From assembly GCF_018474015.1 (NCBI RefSeq), contig NZ_JAHCSG010000003.1:1-64000 (forward strand): a stretch of DNA of 64,000 nucleotides, written 5' to 3'. Positions 54,836-63,534 of this stretch are shown here, in pieces (the stretch's first letter is position 1; each line of letters opens with the position of its first letter). This DNA comes from Williamsia sp. CHRR-6. Lineage in GTDB: Bacteria > Actinomycetota > Actinomycetes > Mycobacteriales > Mycobacteriaceae. The position numbers were made by a program, and so were the translations under genes. Under the pieces are notes generated by a model. It searched no databases. It saw nothing but the letters and a program-made list of their open reading frames with translations, and had not been told where the DNA came from.

Positions 54836-55672
54836 GTGCCTGTACACGGGGTGTCCAGCACACGCGGTGGGGCAACCGCCCAGGGTGTGTCGGTCATGCC
54901 GAGTGCGACGGCCGTGCAGGGCCAGATAACCAGGGGCACAACCAATCCCAATCGTCTGCGCCGAGTGGATCGGTGGATGGCCGGGCGCGCAGAGATCGTC
55001 GAGGTGCTGGCGGCCGCACCCGACCCGCTGGCGGTCGACCTCGGCTACGGCAATCGGCCTGACACCGCCGTGGAGATGGCCGCCCGCCTGCGCGCGGTGG
55101 AACCTCGGATCTCGTTGGTGGGCTTGGAGATTGACCCGCAGCGGGTGGTCGCCGACCGCGACGGCGTGCGCTTCGGGCTGGGCGGCTTCGAATTGGCCGG
55201 TCTGCGACCACATCTGGTGCGCGCCTTCAACGTGCTACGTCAGTACGACGAGAGCGAGGTGCTCGGATCGTGGGCGCAGATGCAGGCCGCGTTGGCGCCG
55301 GGCGGACTGATCGTCGAAGGCACCTGCGACGAGATCGGCCGCCGCTGCACCTGGGTGCTGCTCGACGAACACCGGCCCCGATCGTTGACCCTGGCCTGGG
55401 CACCAGGACACACCGACCGGCCCTCCGAGCTGGCCCCGCGCCTGCCCAAGGCGCTGATCCACCACAACGTGGACGGCCGCGCGATCTTTGCACTGCTGCG
55501 CGCAGCCGATCGCTGTTGGGACTCTGCCGCGCCGTACGCGCCCTATGGGCCTCGCATCCGGTGGTTACACGCCCGCGCAGCTCTGGCCGATCTCGGGGTC
55601 CCCGTGGAACAACCCCGCCGCCGCACCCGAGACAACGTGCTGACGGTGCCGTGGGACCACGTGGCACGGTGA
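54836..55672 (+). CDS. SAM-dependent methyltransferase-like protein
   Basis: A 278-residue Rossmann protein. It has PLAVDLGYGNRPDTAVEMAARL (the SAM motif I region, with GYG in place of GxGxG), LVGLEIDPQRVV, and LAPGGLIVEGTCDEIGRRC. The start at the GTG at 54836 has AGAGGGG 6-10 bp upstream. The actinobacterial family carrying this sequence is annotated as class I SAM-dependent methyltransferase; the substrate is unknown and the acceptor region looks degenerate. Confidence 0.75.
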   Translation: MPVHGVSSTRGGATAQGVSVMPSATAVQGQITRGTTNPNRLRRVDRWMAGRAEIVEVLAAAPDPLAVDLGYGNRPDTAVEMAARLRAVEPRISLVGLEIDPQRVVADRDGVRFGLGGFELAGLRPHLVRAFNVLRQYDESEVLGSWAQMQAALAPGGLIVEGTCDEIGRRCTWVLLDEHRPRSLTLAWAPGHTDRPSELAPRLPKALIHHNVDGRAIFALLRAADRCWDSAAPYAPYGPRIRWLHARAALADLGVPVEQPRRRTRDNVLTVPWDHVAR

Positions 55673-55684
55673 TCGGCGGATACC

Positions 55685-55876
55685 TCACGGGACGTCGACT
55701 CAGCGCTGTGTCGAGTGGGTGGAACAGCGACGTCGAGTGTGCGCGGCTGTGTGCTGCCCAGCCGACGCCGGTTACCGCCCAGCCGACGCCAGTTACCGCC
55801 CAGTCGACGCCAGTTACCGCCCAGCCGACGCCAGTTACCGCCCAGTCGACGCCGGTTACCGCCCAGCCGACGCCGT
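55685..55876. repeat. 21-bp tandem array D (six units) with three diverged inverted copies upstream
   Basis: Six exact-period copies of GCCCAG(C/T)CGACG start at 55756, 55777, 55798, 55819, 55840 and 55861, separated by CC(A/G)GTTACC spacers. Upstream (55692-55745) three diverged copies of CGTCGAGTG run in the opposite orientation. It lies between the methyltransferase-like and nitrilase genes. Confidence 0.9.
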
Positions 55877-55947
55877 GGCGGTTCGGAGCGCACCCGAGTG
55901 GAGGTTCTGCGCGCCCCTGAGCCGGGCATCGTCGTAGGGTGATCGCC

Positions 55948-56751
55948 ATGCGCGTTGCTCTGGCCCAGGTGTCGTCGGGAACCGATCCCGAGGCCAACCT
56001 CGGGCTGATCGGTGACTGGACCGCCCGGGCCGCAGCCGCCGACGCCGACCTCGTCGTGTTCGGCGAGGCCATGATGTGTCGCTTCGGAGTGGCGCTGCAC
56101 CCCGTCGCCCAGCCTCTCGACGGGGCGTGGGCCACCGCGGTGTCGACGGTGGCCGGCCAGCACGGGGTGACGGTGATCGCGGGCATGTTCACACCCGCAC
56201 CCGACGGCAGCGAGCGCGTGTTCAACACCCTGCTCATCGCTCACCCCGACCAACGGCGCGAGGGCTACCACAAGATCCACCTCTACGACGCCTACGGGTT
56301 TCGCGAATCCGACACGGTCGCAGCGGGTTCCACGCCGTTGGTCACCGAGATCGCCGGCCATCGGGTGGGGGTGGCCACCTGCTACGACATCCGATTCCCG
56401 GGGTTGTTCACCGCGCTGGCCGACCAGGGTGCCGAAATGATCGTGGTGCCCGCATCGTGGGGTGACGGCCCAGGCAAAGTGGACCAGTGGCAGGTCCTGG
56501 CCCGCGCCCGCGCCCTGGACAGTTCCACGGTGGTGGCCGCCGTGGGCCAACCGGTTCCCACCGATCAGGCGGCGATCGATGCGCCTGCCCCCACCGGGGT
56601 GGGACATTCGATGCTGGTCGATCCGTTCGGTGTGGTGGTCACCGAGTGCGGGCCGCAGGAACAGTTGGTCGTCAACGACATCCCGTTCGCCCAGGTGAGG
56701 CGCGCACGCGAGAGCATCGCAGTCCTCGACAACCGGGTGTCGTGGCGCTGA
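55948..56751 (+). CDS. carbon-nitrogen hydrolase (nitrilase superfamily)
   Basis: A 267-residue enzyme with the Glu-Lys-Cys triad: Glu in LVVFGEAMM, Lys in YHKIHLYDAYGF, Cys in GVATCYDIRFPGLF. It resembles Nit1-type deaminated-glutathione amidases. The ATG at 55948 is preferred over an upstream GTG at 55939. An amidohydrolase of this family is close to murB in M. tuberculosis too. Confidence 0.88.
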   Translation: MRVALAQVSSGTDPEANLGLIGDWTARAAAADADLVVFGEAMMCRFGVALHPVAQPLDGAWATAVSTVAGQHGVTVIAGMFTPAPDGSERVFNTLLIAHPDQRREGYHKIHLYDAYGFRESDTVAAGSTPLVTEIAGHRVGVATCYDIRFPGLFTALADQGAEMIVVPASWGDGPGKVDQWQVLARARALDSSTVVAAVGQPVPTDQAAIDAPAPTGVGHSMLVDPFGVVVTECGPQEQLVVNDIPFAQVRRARESIAVLDNRVSWR

Positions 56752-56827
56752 ACCTCGTCCGCGCCGACGACCGACCTTCAGAGAAGTCTCACGATTACCT
56801 CATGAAGTCGGGGCACAATCGAATGCG

Positions 56828-57730
56828 ATGAACGACGCGATGCGCCCACAGAATGTTCCGCCCACGCCGCCGACCCGACCGATCCCGACCGGCGGACCCG
56901 CCCGGTCACCCCGCAAACGATCGCTGGGCTTGACCATCGCGGTCTCGTCGCTGGTGGTGATCTTGGTGCTGCTGATCTCCGGTGTCGGCAGCGAGCTGTA
57001 CCTACGCAGTGCCGCCCGTGACTGCGTGCAGAAGACGTTCACCCAGATCACCGGATCGCCGACCACGGCGTCGCTGAGCAAGAAACCGATCCTGCTGCAG
57101 TACTTCAGCAAGGAGATCCCCTACGTGCAGATCGACACCACCGGCGACACCGCCTCGTCGATCGAGTTGCACGGTCGGGCCGAACAGATCAAGACCCAGT
57201 CCAAGAGCTCGACGGTGGGCACGCTCGACGCCTCGGGCAAGGTGTCGTTCGCACGGATTGTGGAGCTGAGCAAACAGGGCGCCCAGGACGCCGCAGCGCA
57301 GCAACAGCAGAACCCCACCCAGAACAATGGGCTGGGCGGACTGTTCGGCGGGTTCACCCTCAACCAGGTGACCGGTGATCAGACCGCCAAGACGATCAAG
57401 GTCGACGCGACGGTGACGGTGGCCATCTTCCCCGTCCCGGTCAGTGTGGAGCTCAAACCGGTGCTCACCGCGGGAAAGATCTCGTTCCAGGCGGTCAAGG
57501 CCAGCGCGCTGGTGTTCGGCGTGCCCACCGACTTCGCCCAGACGTTGGTCGACGGGGTGTCGAAGTCGCTGTTCCCGCCGTTGTTCGACCAGCTGACCTT
57601 CACCACCTTCGACGTCACCTCGGCCGGGATCGACTTCGCCGTCAACGGGCGCGACGTGACACTCGACGAGCAATCGATGAACTCCACCGAGCAGAGCACC
57701 CAATCGAACTCGACCTGCACCATCCTGTAG
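56828..57730 (+). CDS. DUF2993 family protein (LmeA-like)
   Basis: A 300-residue exported protein with a proline-rich N-terminus, one signal-anchor helix (LTIAVSSLVVILVLLISGVG, about 35-55), then a beta-rich DUF2993 domain including VQIDTTGDTASSIELHGRAE and VTVAIFPVPVSVELKPVL. LmeA in mycobacteria is a periplasmic phosphatidylinositol-binding protein needed for lipoglycan elongation. A low-complexity Q/N stretch is present near 155-165. The same role here is inferred. Confidence 0.82.
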   Translation: MNDAMRPQNVPPTPPTRPIPTGGPARSPRKRSLGLTIAVSSLVVILVLLISGVGSELYLRSAARDCVQKTFTQITGSPTTASLSKKPILLQYFSKEIPYVQIDTTGDTASSIELHGRAEQIKTQSKSSTVGTLDASGKVSFARIVELSKQGAQDAAAQQQQNPTQNNGLGGLFGGFTLNQVTGDQTAKTIKVDATVTVAIFPVPVSVELKPVLTAGKISFQAVKASALVFGVPTDFAQTLVDGVSKSLFPPLFDQLTFTTFDVTSAGIDFAVNGRDVTLDEQSMNSTEQSTQSNSTCTIL

Positions 57731-57743
57731 CCACCTGGGTACG

Positions 57744-59237
57744 GTGGAGGTCGTGACGACTGATCGAGATCCGTTGTGGCTGTTCGGCGATCAACTGGGC
57801 GCCCACATCCATTCAGGCCCTGAGCACGCCGACCGCGACGTGGTCCTGATCGAGTCGTCCGGGGCGTTTCGCCGACGCGCAGGCCACCGCCAGAAGGCGC
57901 ACCTGCTGCTGTCGGGGATGCGGCACCTGGCCGCCGAACTCGGCGAGCGCGCGGCCCTGTGGCAGGCCGAGAGTTACCGTGATGCGTTGGTAGAACTCGG
58001 CCGCCCGGTAGTGGTGCACGAACCCTCCACTCGACCCGCGTTGGCGCTGGTGCAGCGCCTGGCCGCCGAAGGTCTGGTGTCACAGATCCTGCCCAACCCG
58101 TCGTTTGCGTTGTCGCGCAACGATTTCAGCGCGTGGGCCGGCGACGGCGAGAAGTTCCGGCTGGAGACGTTCTACCGGGAGCAACGCAAGCGGTTGCGTG
58201 TGCTGATGGACGGCGAGCAGCCGACCGGCGGCACATGGAACCTCGACCACGAGAACCGCGAATCACCACCCAAGACAGCCACTCTGGGCGTTGCTGAACC
58301 GTGGTGGCCAGTCGAGGACGAGATCGACGAACAGGTACGCGCCGACCTCGACGCGATGGATGTGCAGTTCTCCGGCGTGGACGGCCCACGGCTGTTCGCG
58401 GTCACCACCGACGAGGCCGACGCGGCGCTGCGCACGTTCATCGAGCACCGACTGGCCACGTTCGGCCGCTACGAAGACGCGATCATGGGCGGCGACTGGG
58501 CGATGAGCCATTCGCTGCTGTCGGTGCCGCTGAACCTGTCGTTGCTCGACCCGATCGAGGTGGTGCACGCCGCCGAGGACGCCTACCGCGCCGGCGACGT
58601 CCCCCTGGCCTCGGCCGAGGGTTTCATCCGCCAGATCATCGGGTGGCGGGAGTTCATCTGGCATCTCTACTGGCATTACGGAGCCGACTACACGACACGC
58701 AACTCGTTGAATGCCCATACGCCGCTTCCGGATTGGTTCCGCGACCTCGACGCCGACGCGGTCACCTCGGCATGTCTGTCCGACGCGTTGGCCGGGGTGC
58801 GCGACCGCGGGTGGGTGCACCACATCCCGCGGCTGATGGTGTTGGGCAGCCACGCCCTGCAACGCGGCTACGACCCGGCCGAGCTGACCGAATGGTTCCG
58901 CGCCAACTTCGTCGACGGGTTCGAGTGGGTGATGCCGGTGAACGTGATCGGCATGAGCCAGCACGCCGATGGAGGCCTGATGGCCACCAAGCCGTACACC
59001 TCCGGTGGGGCCTACCTCAACACCATGAGCGATCACTGCAAGGGATGTGCCTTCGACCCGAAGAAGCGGGTCGGCCCCACCGCGTGCCCCTTCACCGCGG
59101 GGTACTGGGCCTTCACCCATCGCCATCAGGAGATGTTGGGTGCCAATCACCGCACCGCCCGCTCGATCGCGACGATGAACCGACTCAAAGACCTCGACGA
59201 GCTGTTGGAACAGGAAGCCGTGCGCGAACAGTTCTGA
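57744..59237 (+). CDS. iron-sulfur photolyase/cryptochrome (PhrB/FeS-BCP type)
   Basis: A 497-residue DNA photolyase-family flavoprotein. Its N-terminal antenna domain begins DPLWLFGDQLGAHIHSG. The four Cys of the [4Fe-4S] cluster appear: one before the segment and the set HCKGCAF and TACPFTAGYW near 430-455. These are the marks of prokaryotic (6-4) photolyases and related CryB proteins. Starts at the GTG 57744 or 57753 are possible; GGAGG lies between them. Repair activity is inferred. Confidence 0.87.
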   Translation: MEVVTTDRDPLWLFGDQLGAHIHSGPEHADRDVVLIESSGAFRRRAGHRQKAHLLLSGMRHLAAELGERAALWQAESYRDALVELGRPVVVHEPSTRPALALVQRLAAEGLVSQILPNPSFALSRNDFSAWAGDGEKFRLETFYREQRKRLRVLMDGEQPTGGTWNLDHENRESPPKTATLGVAEPWWPVEDEIDEQVRADLDAMDVQFSGVDGPRLFAVTTDEADAALRTFIEHRLATFGRYEDAIMGGDWAMSHSLLSVPLNLSLLDPIEVVHAAEDAYRAGDVPLASAEGFIRQIIGWREFIWHLYWHYGADYTTRNSLNAHTPLPDWFRDLDADAVTSACLSDALAGVRDRGWVHHIPRLMVLGSHALQRGYDPAELTEWFRANFVDGFEWVMPVNVIGMSQHADGGLMATKPYTSGGAYLNTMSDHCKGCAFDPKKRVGPTACPFTAGYWAFTHRHQEMLGANHRTARSIATMNRLKDLDELLEQEAVREQF

Positions 59238-59364
59238 TCACCGGGGTGGGGCCGCCGATGCCGGGGCACGGCACTGGCCAGGCCCCTACGATGTGGACCA
59301 CGACGCGTTGTCGCGGTGCCGAGGGGAGGTTCATGATGGGTGTGCCGGCGATCCCCAACCGGTC

Positions 59365-60642
59365 GTGACCTCCACGGCGAGCTCCGATGACGCGACGCCT
59401 GCCGAGGCGATCCCACCGGCGACACCGCAGCTCGGAGCGGCACTTCGGCCCGAGGTGGCCGAGCTGTTCCGGCAGGTGGCGAGCACGCTGCTGATGGACT
59501 CGGCGGCCTTGGTGGTCACCGTCGCCGCGTCGTCAGCTGAGGTGAAGAACCCGGCAGTGTCGAAGGATCCGATCCTGCAGGCCGAGGAATCGGGCCTCGC
59601 GCAGGCCGAGGTCATCCACTGGCTCACCTCGAACGTGAGCCGACCCGGGGAGCCGGTGGCGCCGTTCGTCGGCGAGCAGATGGTGGTGTACGCCCGTGAC
59701 CTGCAACGACGGTCGCTGGAGCTCGATCTCGCCGCCTCCTGGCGTGAGGGGATCTCGGCGGCGTGGCGCCGCTGGATGCAGGTGGCCATCCGAGCGAGCA
59801 ACGACCTCGACCTCGTCGTGGACCTACTCGACGTGTCGCTGCGCTCGATGCTGCTGTTCGCCGACGCGTCGATCCGGTCGATCCAGGACGCCATCCTCGC
59901 CGAGTCGACGCATGTCGCATCCGAGGCCAGAGTGCTCGCCACCATCGACCTCATCATGGCTGAGGCACCGCTGAGCGAGGCCATGCTCGAAGCCCGACTG
60001 GGCTATCGGCTGGGCGGCAGTCACGTCGGTGCGGTGGTCTGGCACGACGGGATCACCGGCGCCGGCGCCGATCTCAGCTCGGCCGTCAACGCTGTGGCCG
60101 CCGCGGTGGGGGCGCCGCGACATCTGGTGGCCACGGCCAGCACCGCGGCACGGTGGGTGTGGTTCGCCACGGCCGACCTGCCCGGTCTGCCGGTCCTGGT
60201 CCGCCACCTCGGCCCCTACCCCGGGGTCCGTGTCACCGTCGGACGGCCCGCATCGGGTCTGGAGGGTTTCCGCACCACCCACCGCGATGCCGTCAGCGCG
60301 CACAACGTGCTCACCCGTACCGGATCGCCCCACCGCGCGGGCTCATATGCCGACCTCGCGCTGGTCGACGCCCTCACCCGCGACCGAGCCAGCTCCGAGG
60401 CGCTGGTGCGAGAAACTCTCGGCGATCTCGCCGCTGCCGACCGTGAACTACGCGACACCGTGCTCACCTACATCCGTTGCGGGTTCTCCGCGTCCAAGGC
60501 GGCCCAGCAGATGTATGCCCATCGCAACACCGTGGAGCGACGGTTGGCGCGGGCCAACGAGATGTCGGCGACCCGAGTCGACGACGACCCGGTGCGGGTC
60601 GCCGCCGCCCTGTCGATCCTGGAATTGTTCGAGCCCCACTAG
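59365..60642 (+). CDS. PucR-type helix-turn-helix transcriptional regulator
   Basis: About 425 residues. A C-terminal PucR-family HTH is visible as YIRCGFSASKAAQQMYAHRN then TVERRLARANEMS (about 370-402), preceded by a GGDEF-like CdaR domain (GYRLGGSHVGAVVWHDG). The N-terminal part is a helical sensor domain. The start at the GTG at 59365 is uncertain. The gene converges on the oxidase-monooxygenase operon, ending 22 bp from its last gene, and may regulate it. Confidence 0.82.
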   Translation: MTSTASSDDATPAEAIPPATPQLGAALRPEVAELFRQVASTLLMDSAALVVTVAASSAEVKNPAVSKDPILQAEESGLAQAEVIHWLTSNVSRPGEPVAPFVGEQMVVYARDLQRRSLELDLAASWREGISAAWRRWMQVAIRASNDLDLVVDLLDVSLRSMLLFADASIRSIQDAILAESTHVASEARVLATIDLIMAEAPLSEAMLEARLGYRLGGSHVGAVVWHDGITGAGADLSSAVNAVAAAVGAPRHLVATASTAARWVWFATADLPGLPVLVRHLGPYPGVRVTVGRPASGLEGFRTTHRDAVSAHNVLTRTGSPHRAGSYADLALVDALTRDRASSEALVRETLGDLAAADRELRDTVLTYIRCGFSASKAAQQMYAHRNTVERRLARANEMSATRVDDDPVRVAAALSILELFEPH

Positions 60643-60664
60643 CGTGGCGCGGGCCCGGCCCCGA

Positions 60665-62038
60665 TCAGCCGCCCGCGCGCGCTGCGGTCACGGCCGCCGC
60701 GGACAGTCGTTCGAGCACCTCGTCGGCGGCGCGCTCACCGCCGGCGATGGCACCCTCGACATACCCGACGTACTCGTCGCCGGTGTCGGTACCGGCCCAG
60801 TGGATGACACCGACCGGCTCACGCAGCGACCGGCCGTGCTGGGTGAGTCCGAACGGTGGTGCGATGGAAAACGGTGCACCCGCCGCGAACTCCTCCATGG
60901 CCCACCGGTGATCGACGTAGTCCAGCGGTACCCGGGCCCGGGGCCCGAACATCGTCTCGAGTTGGCTCAGCACCAGCTCGCGACGGGCGGTCTCGTCGAG
61001 CTGATCGAACTTTCGGGTGTCGACGAACGACATCAACACCCCCGGGCCCTCCTGGGCACCGACGTCGAACACCAAGAACACCGGGCCGTCGGTGTTGACG
61101 ACACTGCCCGAGAGCCCGTCCTCCCGCCAGAACGCCGTCGGGTACGCGACGATCGCCTTGGTCAGCGCCCCCTGGCGCCAGCGCTGGCTGAGCAACCGGT
61201 GGTTGTCGGGCAGCTGAGGTCGGAACGCGATGTCCTTGCGCTGGTTGGCCTGGGTGGCGACGATGACGAACGAGCAGCGGACCGCCATGTCGTCGGTCTC
61301 GACGAGCGTGCCGTCGGCGTCGGTGGTGATGCGACGCACCACCTGTCGTGTACGCACCCGGCCGCCGAGTTCACGGGCCAGCGCCAGCGCGATCGACCCG
61401 AAGCCACCGACGATCACGTCCTGCTGGCTGCCACCCTCGACTGCGAGGCCTTTGTCCAGACCGCCGGCGCCGGAAAAGTAGCGGGCGGCCTGCATGAGTG
61501 AGATCTCCTCGGGCTCCACCCCGTAACACACGCGACTGATGGTCGCGAACAGCTTCCGCGTGGTCGTCGACGCGCGCCGACGGGCCAACCATCCCCCCAG
61601 TGAGATCCCGTCGATGCTCTCCGCGTCGTCGGACATCCAGGGCGCGCTCACGCGTGTCTTCTTGATGACCTTGCGAAAGGCGAGTTCCACCCGGCCGTAG
61701 TCGAGCATCTCCAGCGGCCTGAGTTTGGGGATGGTGCCACGGTAGGTGCCCATGCGGCCGTTGATCACCGAGATGCTGCGGCCCTTGTCGTAGACCGGCC
61801 GCAGTTGCAGACCGAAGCGGTCGAGCATCGAGATGACGCGGTGCTGAGCCGGCCCGACGAAGGCTGCACCCAGATCCACCGTGGTGCCGCCGAGTTCGCC
61901 GTTCAACGTGCGGCCGCCCACCCGTTCGTGGCCCTCGAGCACCACCACGTCGTAGCCCGAACGCGCCAACCGTTCGGCCGCCACCAGGCCACTCACCCCC
62001 GCTCCCACGACCACCACGTCTGCGCTGATCTGGTCCAT
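60665..62038 (-). CDS. flavin monoamine oxidase / FAD-dependent oxidoreductase
   Basis: A 457-residue amine-oxidase fold. It has the dinucleotide-binding VVVVGAGVSGLVAAERL at the N-terminus, the GGRTLNGELGGTTVDLGAAF motif near 42-61, and a C-terminal WAGTDTGDEYVGYVEGAIAGG segment closing the FAD site. The substrate may be an amine or another hydride donor. It is the last gene of an operon with a flavin monooxygenase, a hydrolase and an SRPBCC protein. Confidence 0.88.
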   Translation of the reverse strand: MDQISADVVVVGAGVSGLVAAERLARSGYDVVVLEGHERVGGRTLNGELGGTTVDLGAAFVGPAQHRVISMLDRFGLQLRPVYDKGRSISVINGRMGTYRGTIPKLRPLEMLDYGRVELAFRKVIKKTRVSAPWMSDDAESIDGISLGGWLARRRASTTTRKLFATISRVCYGVEPEEISLMQAARYFSGAGGLDKGLAVEGGSQQDVIVGGFGSIALALARELGGRVRTRQVVRRITTDADGTLVETDDMAVRCSFVIVATQANQRKDIAFRPQLPDNHRLLSQRWRQGALTKAIVAYPTAFWREDGLSGSVVNTDGPVFLVFDVGAQEGPGVLMSFVDTRKFDQLDETARRELVLSQLETMFGPRARVPLDYVDHRWAMEEFAAGAPFSIAPPFGLTQHGRSLREPVGVIHWAGTDTGDEYVGYVEGAIAGGERAADEVLERLSAAAVTAARAGG

Positions 62039-62089
62039 GACAGTCCCTTTCCTGGTCGTTGTTCGGTCGTTGCTGGTGTCGTGTGCGGG

Positions 62090-62581
62090 TCAGGCGCTCG
62101 CGCTCAGCCGGTGCTCACGCACGGCGAGCTTCTCCAACTCGGCCAACGAGGTGGCGAACTCTGTGGTCACCATCGAGCGCAGCGCCGCACCGTACAGCCG
62201 GGACAGCGGGCCCACCTGCAGCGTCAGCTGCGAGCCGTAGGTGGTCTTGGTGTGTTCGCGGCCGTCTGAGTCGGTCAGCGGCTCGAAGCGGGTGTAGGCC
62301 TGGACCAGGCCGACCCCGGGGAACCCGCCCCCGACGAACACCCGCTCGCGGTTCGGTTCCACCGACGCCACGGTCCACTCGGTGGTGGAGGTCCATGGCC
62401 CGATCACCACGCTGAGCTCGGTGAAGTGATCACCCACCTCCGCCGGGCCGGCCCGGAAGTCCACGGAGCGAACATTGTTGACCCATTCGGCATTGCGCAC
62501 TGGGCTGCCCGTGATGGTCCACAGCACCTCCAGCGGCACCGGGATAAGGCGGGTGGCCGAGAACTCCACGACTTTGCTCAT
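62090..62581 (-). CDS. SRPBCC family protein
   Basis: A 163-residue START/Bet v1-like protein. It begins VVEFSATRLIPVPLEVLWTI, followed by TGSPVRNAEWVNNVRSVDFR. The fold binds hydrophobic molecules. The ATG overlaps the end of the upstream hydrolase gene by 4 bp, so it is part of the same operon. Its ligand may be an intermediate of the operon's pathway. Confidence 0.85.
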   Translation of the reverse strand: MSKVVEFSATRLIPVPLEVLWTITGSPVRNAEWVNNVRSVDFRAGPAEVGDHFTELSVVIGPWTSTTEWTVASVEPNRERVFVGGGFPGVGLVQAYTRFEPLTDSDGREHTKTTYGSQLTLQVGPLSRLYGAALRSMVTTEFATSLAELEKLAVREHRLSASA

Positions 62582-63534
62582 GACGACTCCTGGGTTGCGA
62601 GGGAGGACGCGGCCTCCAGATGGGGAAGAACATGGCCGAAGAACTCGTCGCCGAGCGATTCGGGTAGGTGGTGCCCGGCGCCGACCAACTCGACGAACCG
62701 AGCGCCGGGCACAGCATCGGCGGTGGCACGGCCCCCGGAGGGGTGCACGATCAGATCGCGGTCACCGTGCAGCACCAGGGTGGGAACGCGCAGTCCACGC
62801 AGGGCGGAGGTGCGATCGGGCGAGGCGGAGATGGCCTCGACCTGGCGCGCCGATCCGGCGGCGAGATCGTCACCGCAGCGGTCCCACATGCCCGCCGCCA
62901 GAGCCGCTTCGGCGACCTCGTCGATGGGATGCGCGCGGCCGGCGAGGTGGTCGGTCATCCGCAGATGGTTGCGGACGAACCCGACCCGGGTCCTCGGCGC
63001 CGGTGCGGCCATCAGCGCCATCGTCGACAGCGCGGGTCGCCCCACGTCCTTGGCGCCGGTGGTCGAGTACACCGACGTCAACGACGCCACCCGGTGTGGA
63101 GCCATCAGCGCGATGGTCTGCGCGATCATCCCGCCCATCGAGCGGCCGATCAGATGCACCCGGCCCACGTCGAGCAGGTCGAGCAGCTCGACGAGGTCTG
63201 CGCCCATGTCGGCAAGGGTGTAGGCATCCGACCGCGCCACCCCCAGCGCCTGCCGCCACAACGCGGGTGGGCGGGTGCTCGCAAACGTCGATCGGCCGCT
63301 GTCGCGGTTGTCCGCGCGCACCACCCGATGGTTCGCGGCGATCAGGCGGCTGACGTAGCTCTGCGACCAGGTGGTCAGGTCCTCACCGAGACCACCGATC
63401 AGCAGGACCGTCTCGGTGCCCGCGTCCGATGTCGAGCCGGACCGATGGTCGCCGGCGCTGTCGCGGAAGCACAGTCGGATGCCGGTCGAGAGGGTGAGGA
63501 AGCGATCCTCGTGGTGCCCGGCCCGCTCATGCAC
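62578..63534 (-). CDS. alpha/beta hydrolase
   Basis: A 318-residue hydrolase. The oxyanion segment is LLIGGLGEDLTTWSQS, the nucleophile IGRSMGGMIAQTIALMAP (Ser in GRSMGG), the acid is in LVLHGDRDLIVHPSGG, and the base His in LVGAGHHLPESLG. It overlaps the monooxygenase gene by 8 bp. In such clusters the hydrolase often cleaves the ester or lactone formed by a Baeyer-Villiger enzyme, an inference here. Confidence 0.88.
   Translation of the reverse strand: MHERAGHHEDRFLTLSTGIRLCFRDSAGDHRSGSTSDAGTETVLLIGGLGEDLTTWSQSYVSRLIAANHRVVRADNRDSGRSTFASTRPPALWRQALGVARSDAYTLADMGADLVELLDLLDVGRVHLIGRSMGGMIAQTIALMAPHRVASLTSVYSTTGAKDVGRPALSTMALMAAPAPRTRVGFVRNHLRMTDHLAGRAHPIDEVAEAALAAGMWDRCGDDLAAGSARQVEAISASPDRTSALRGLRVPTLVLHGDRDLIVHPSGGRATADAVPGARFVELVGAGHHLPESLGDEFFGHVLPHLEAASSLATQESS

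Noticed and set aside
25802-55876. CRISPR arrays
   Set aside because: The units are 21-22 bp with near-identical short spacers, and no cas genes are present. These are tandem repeats, not repeat-spacer arrays.
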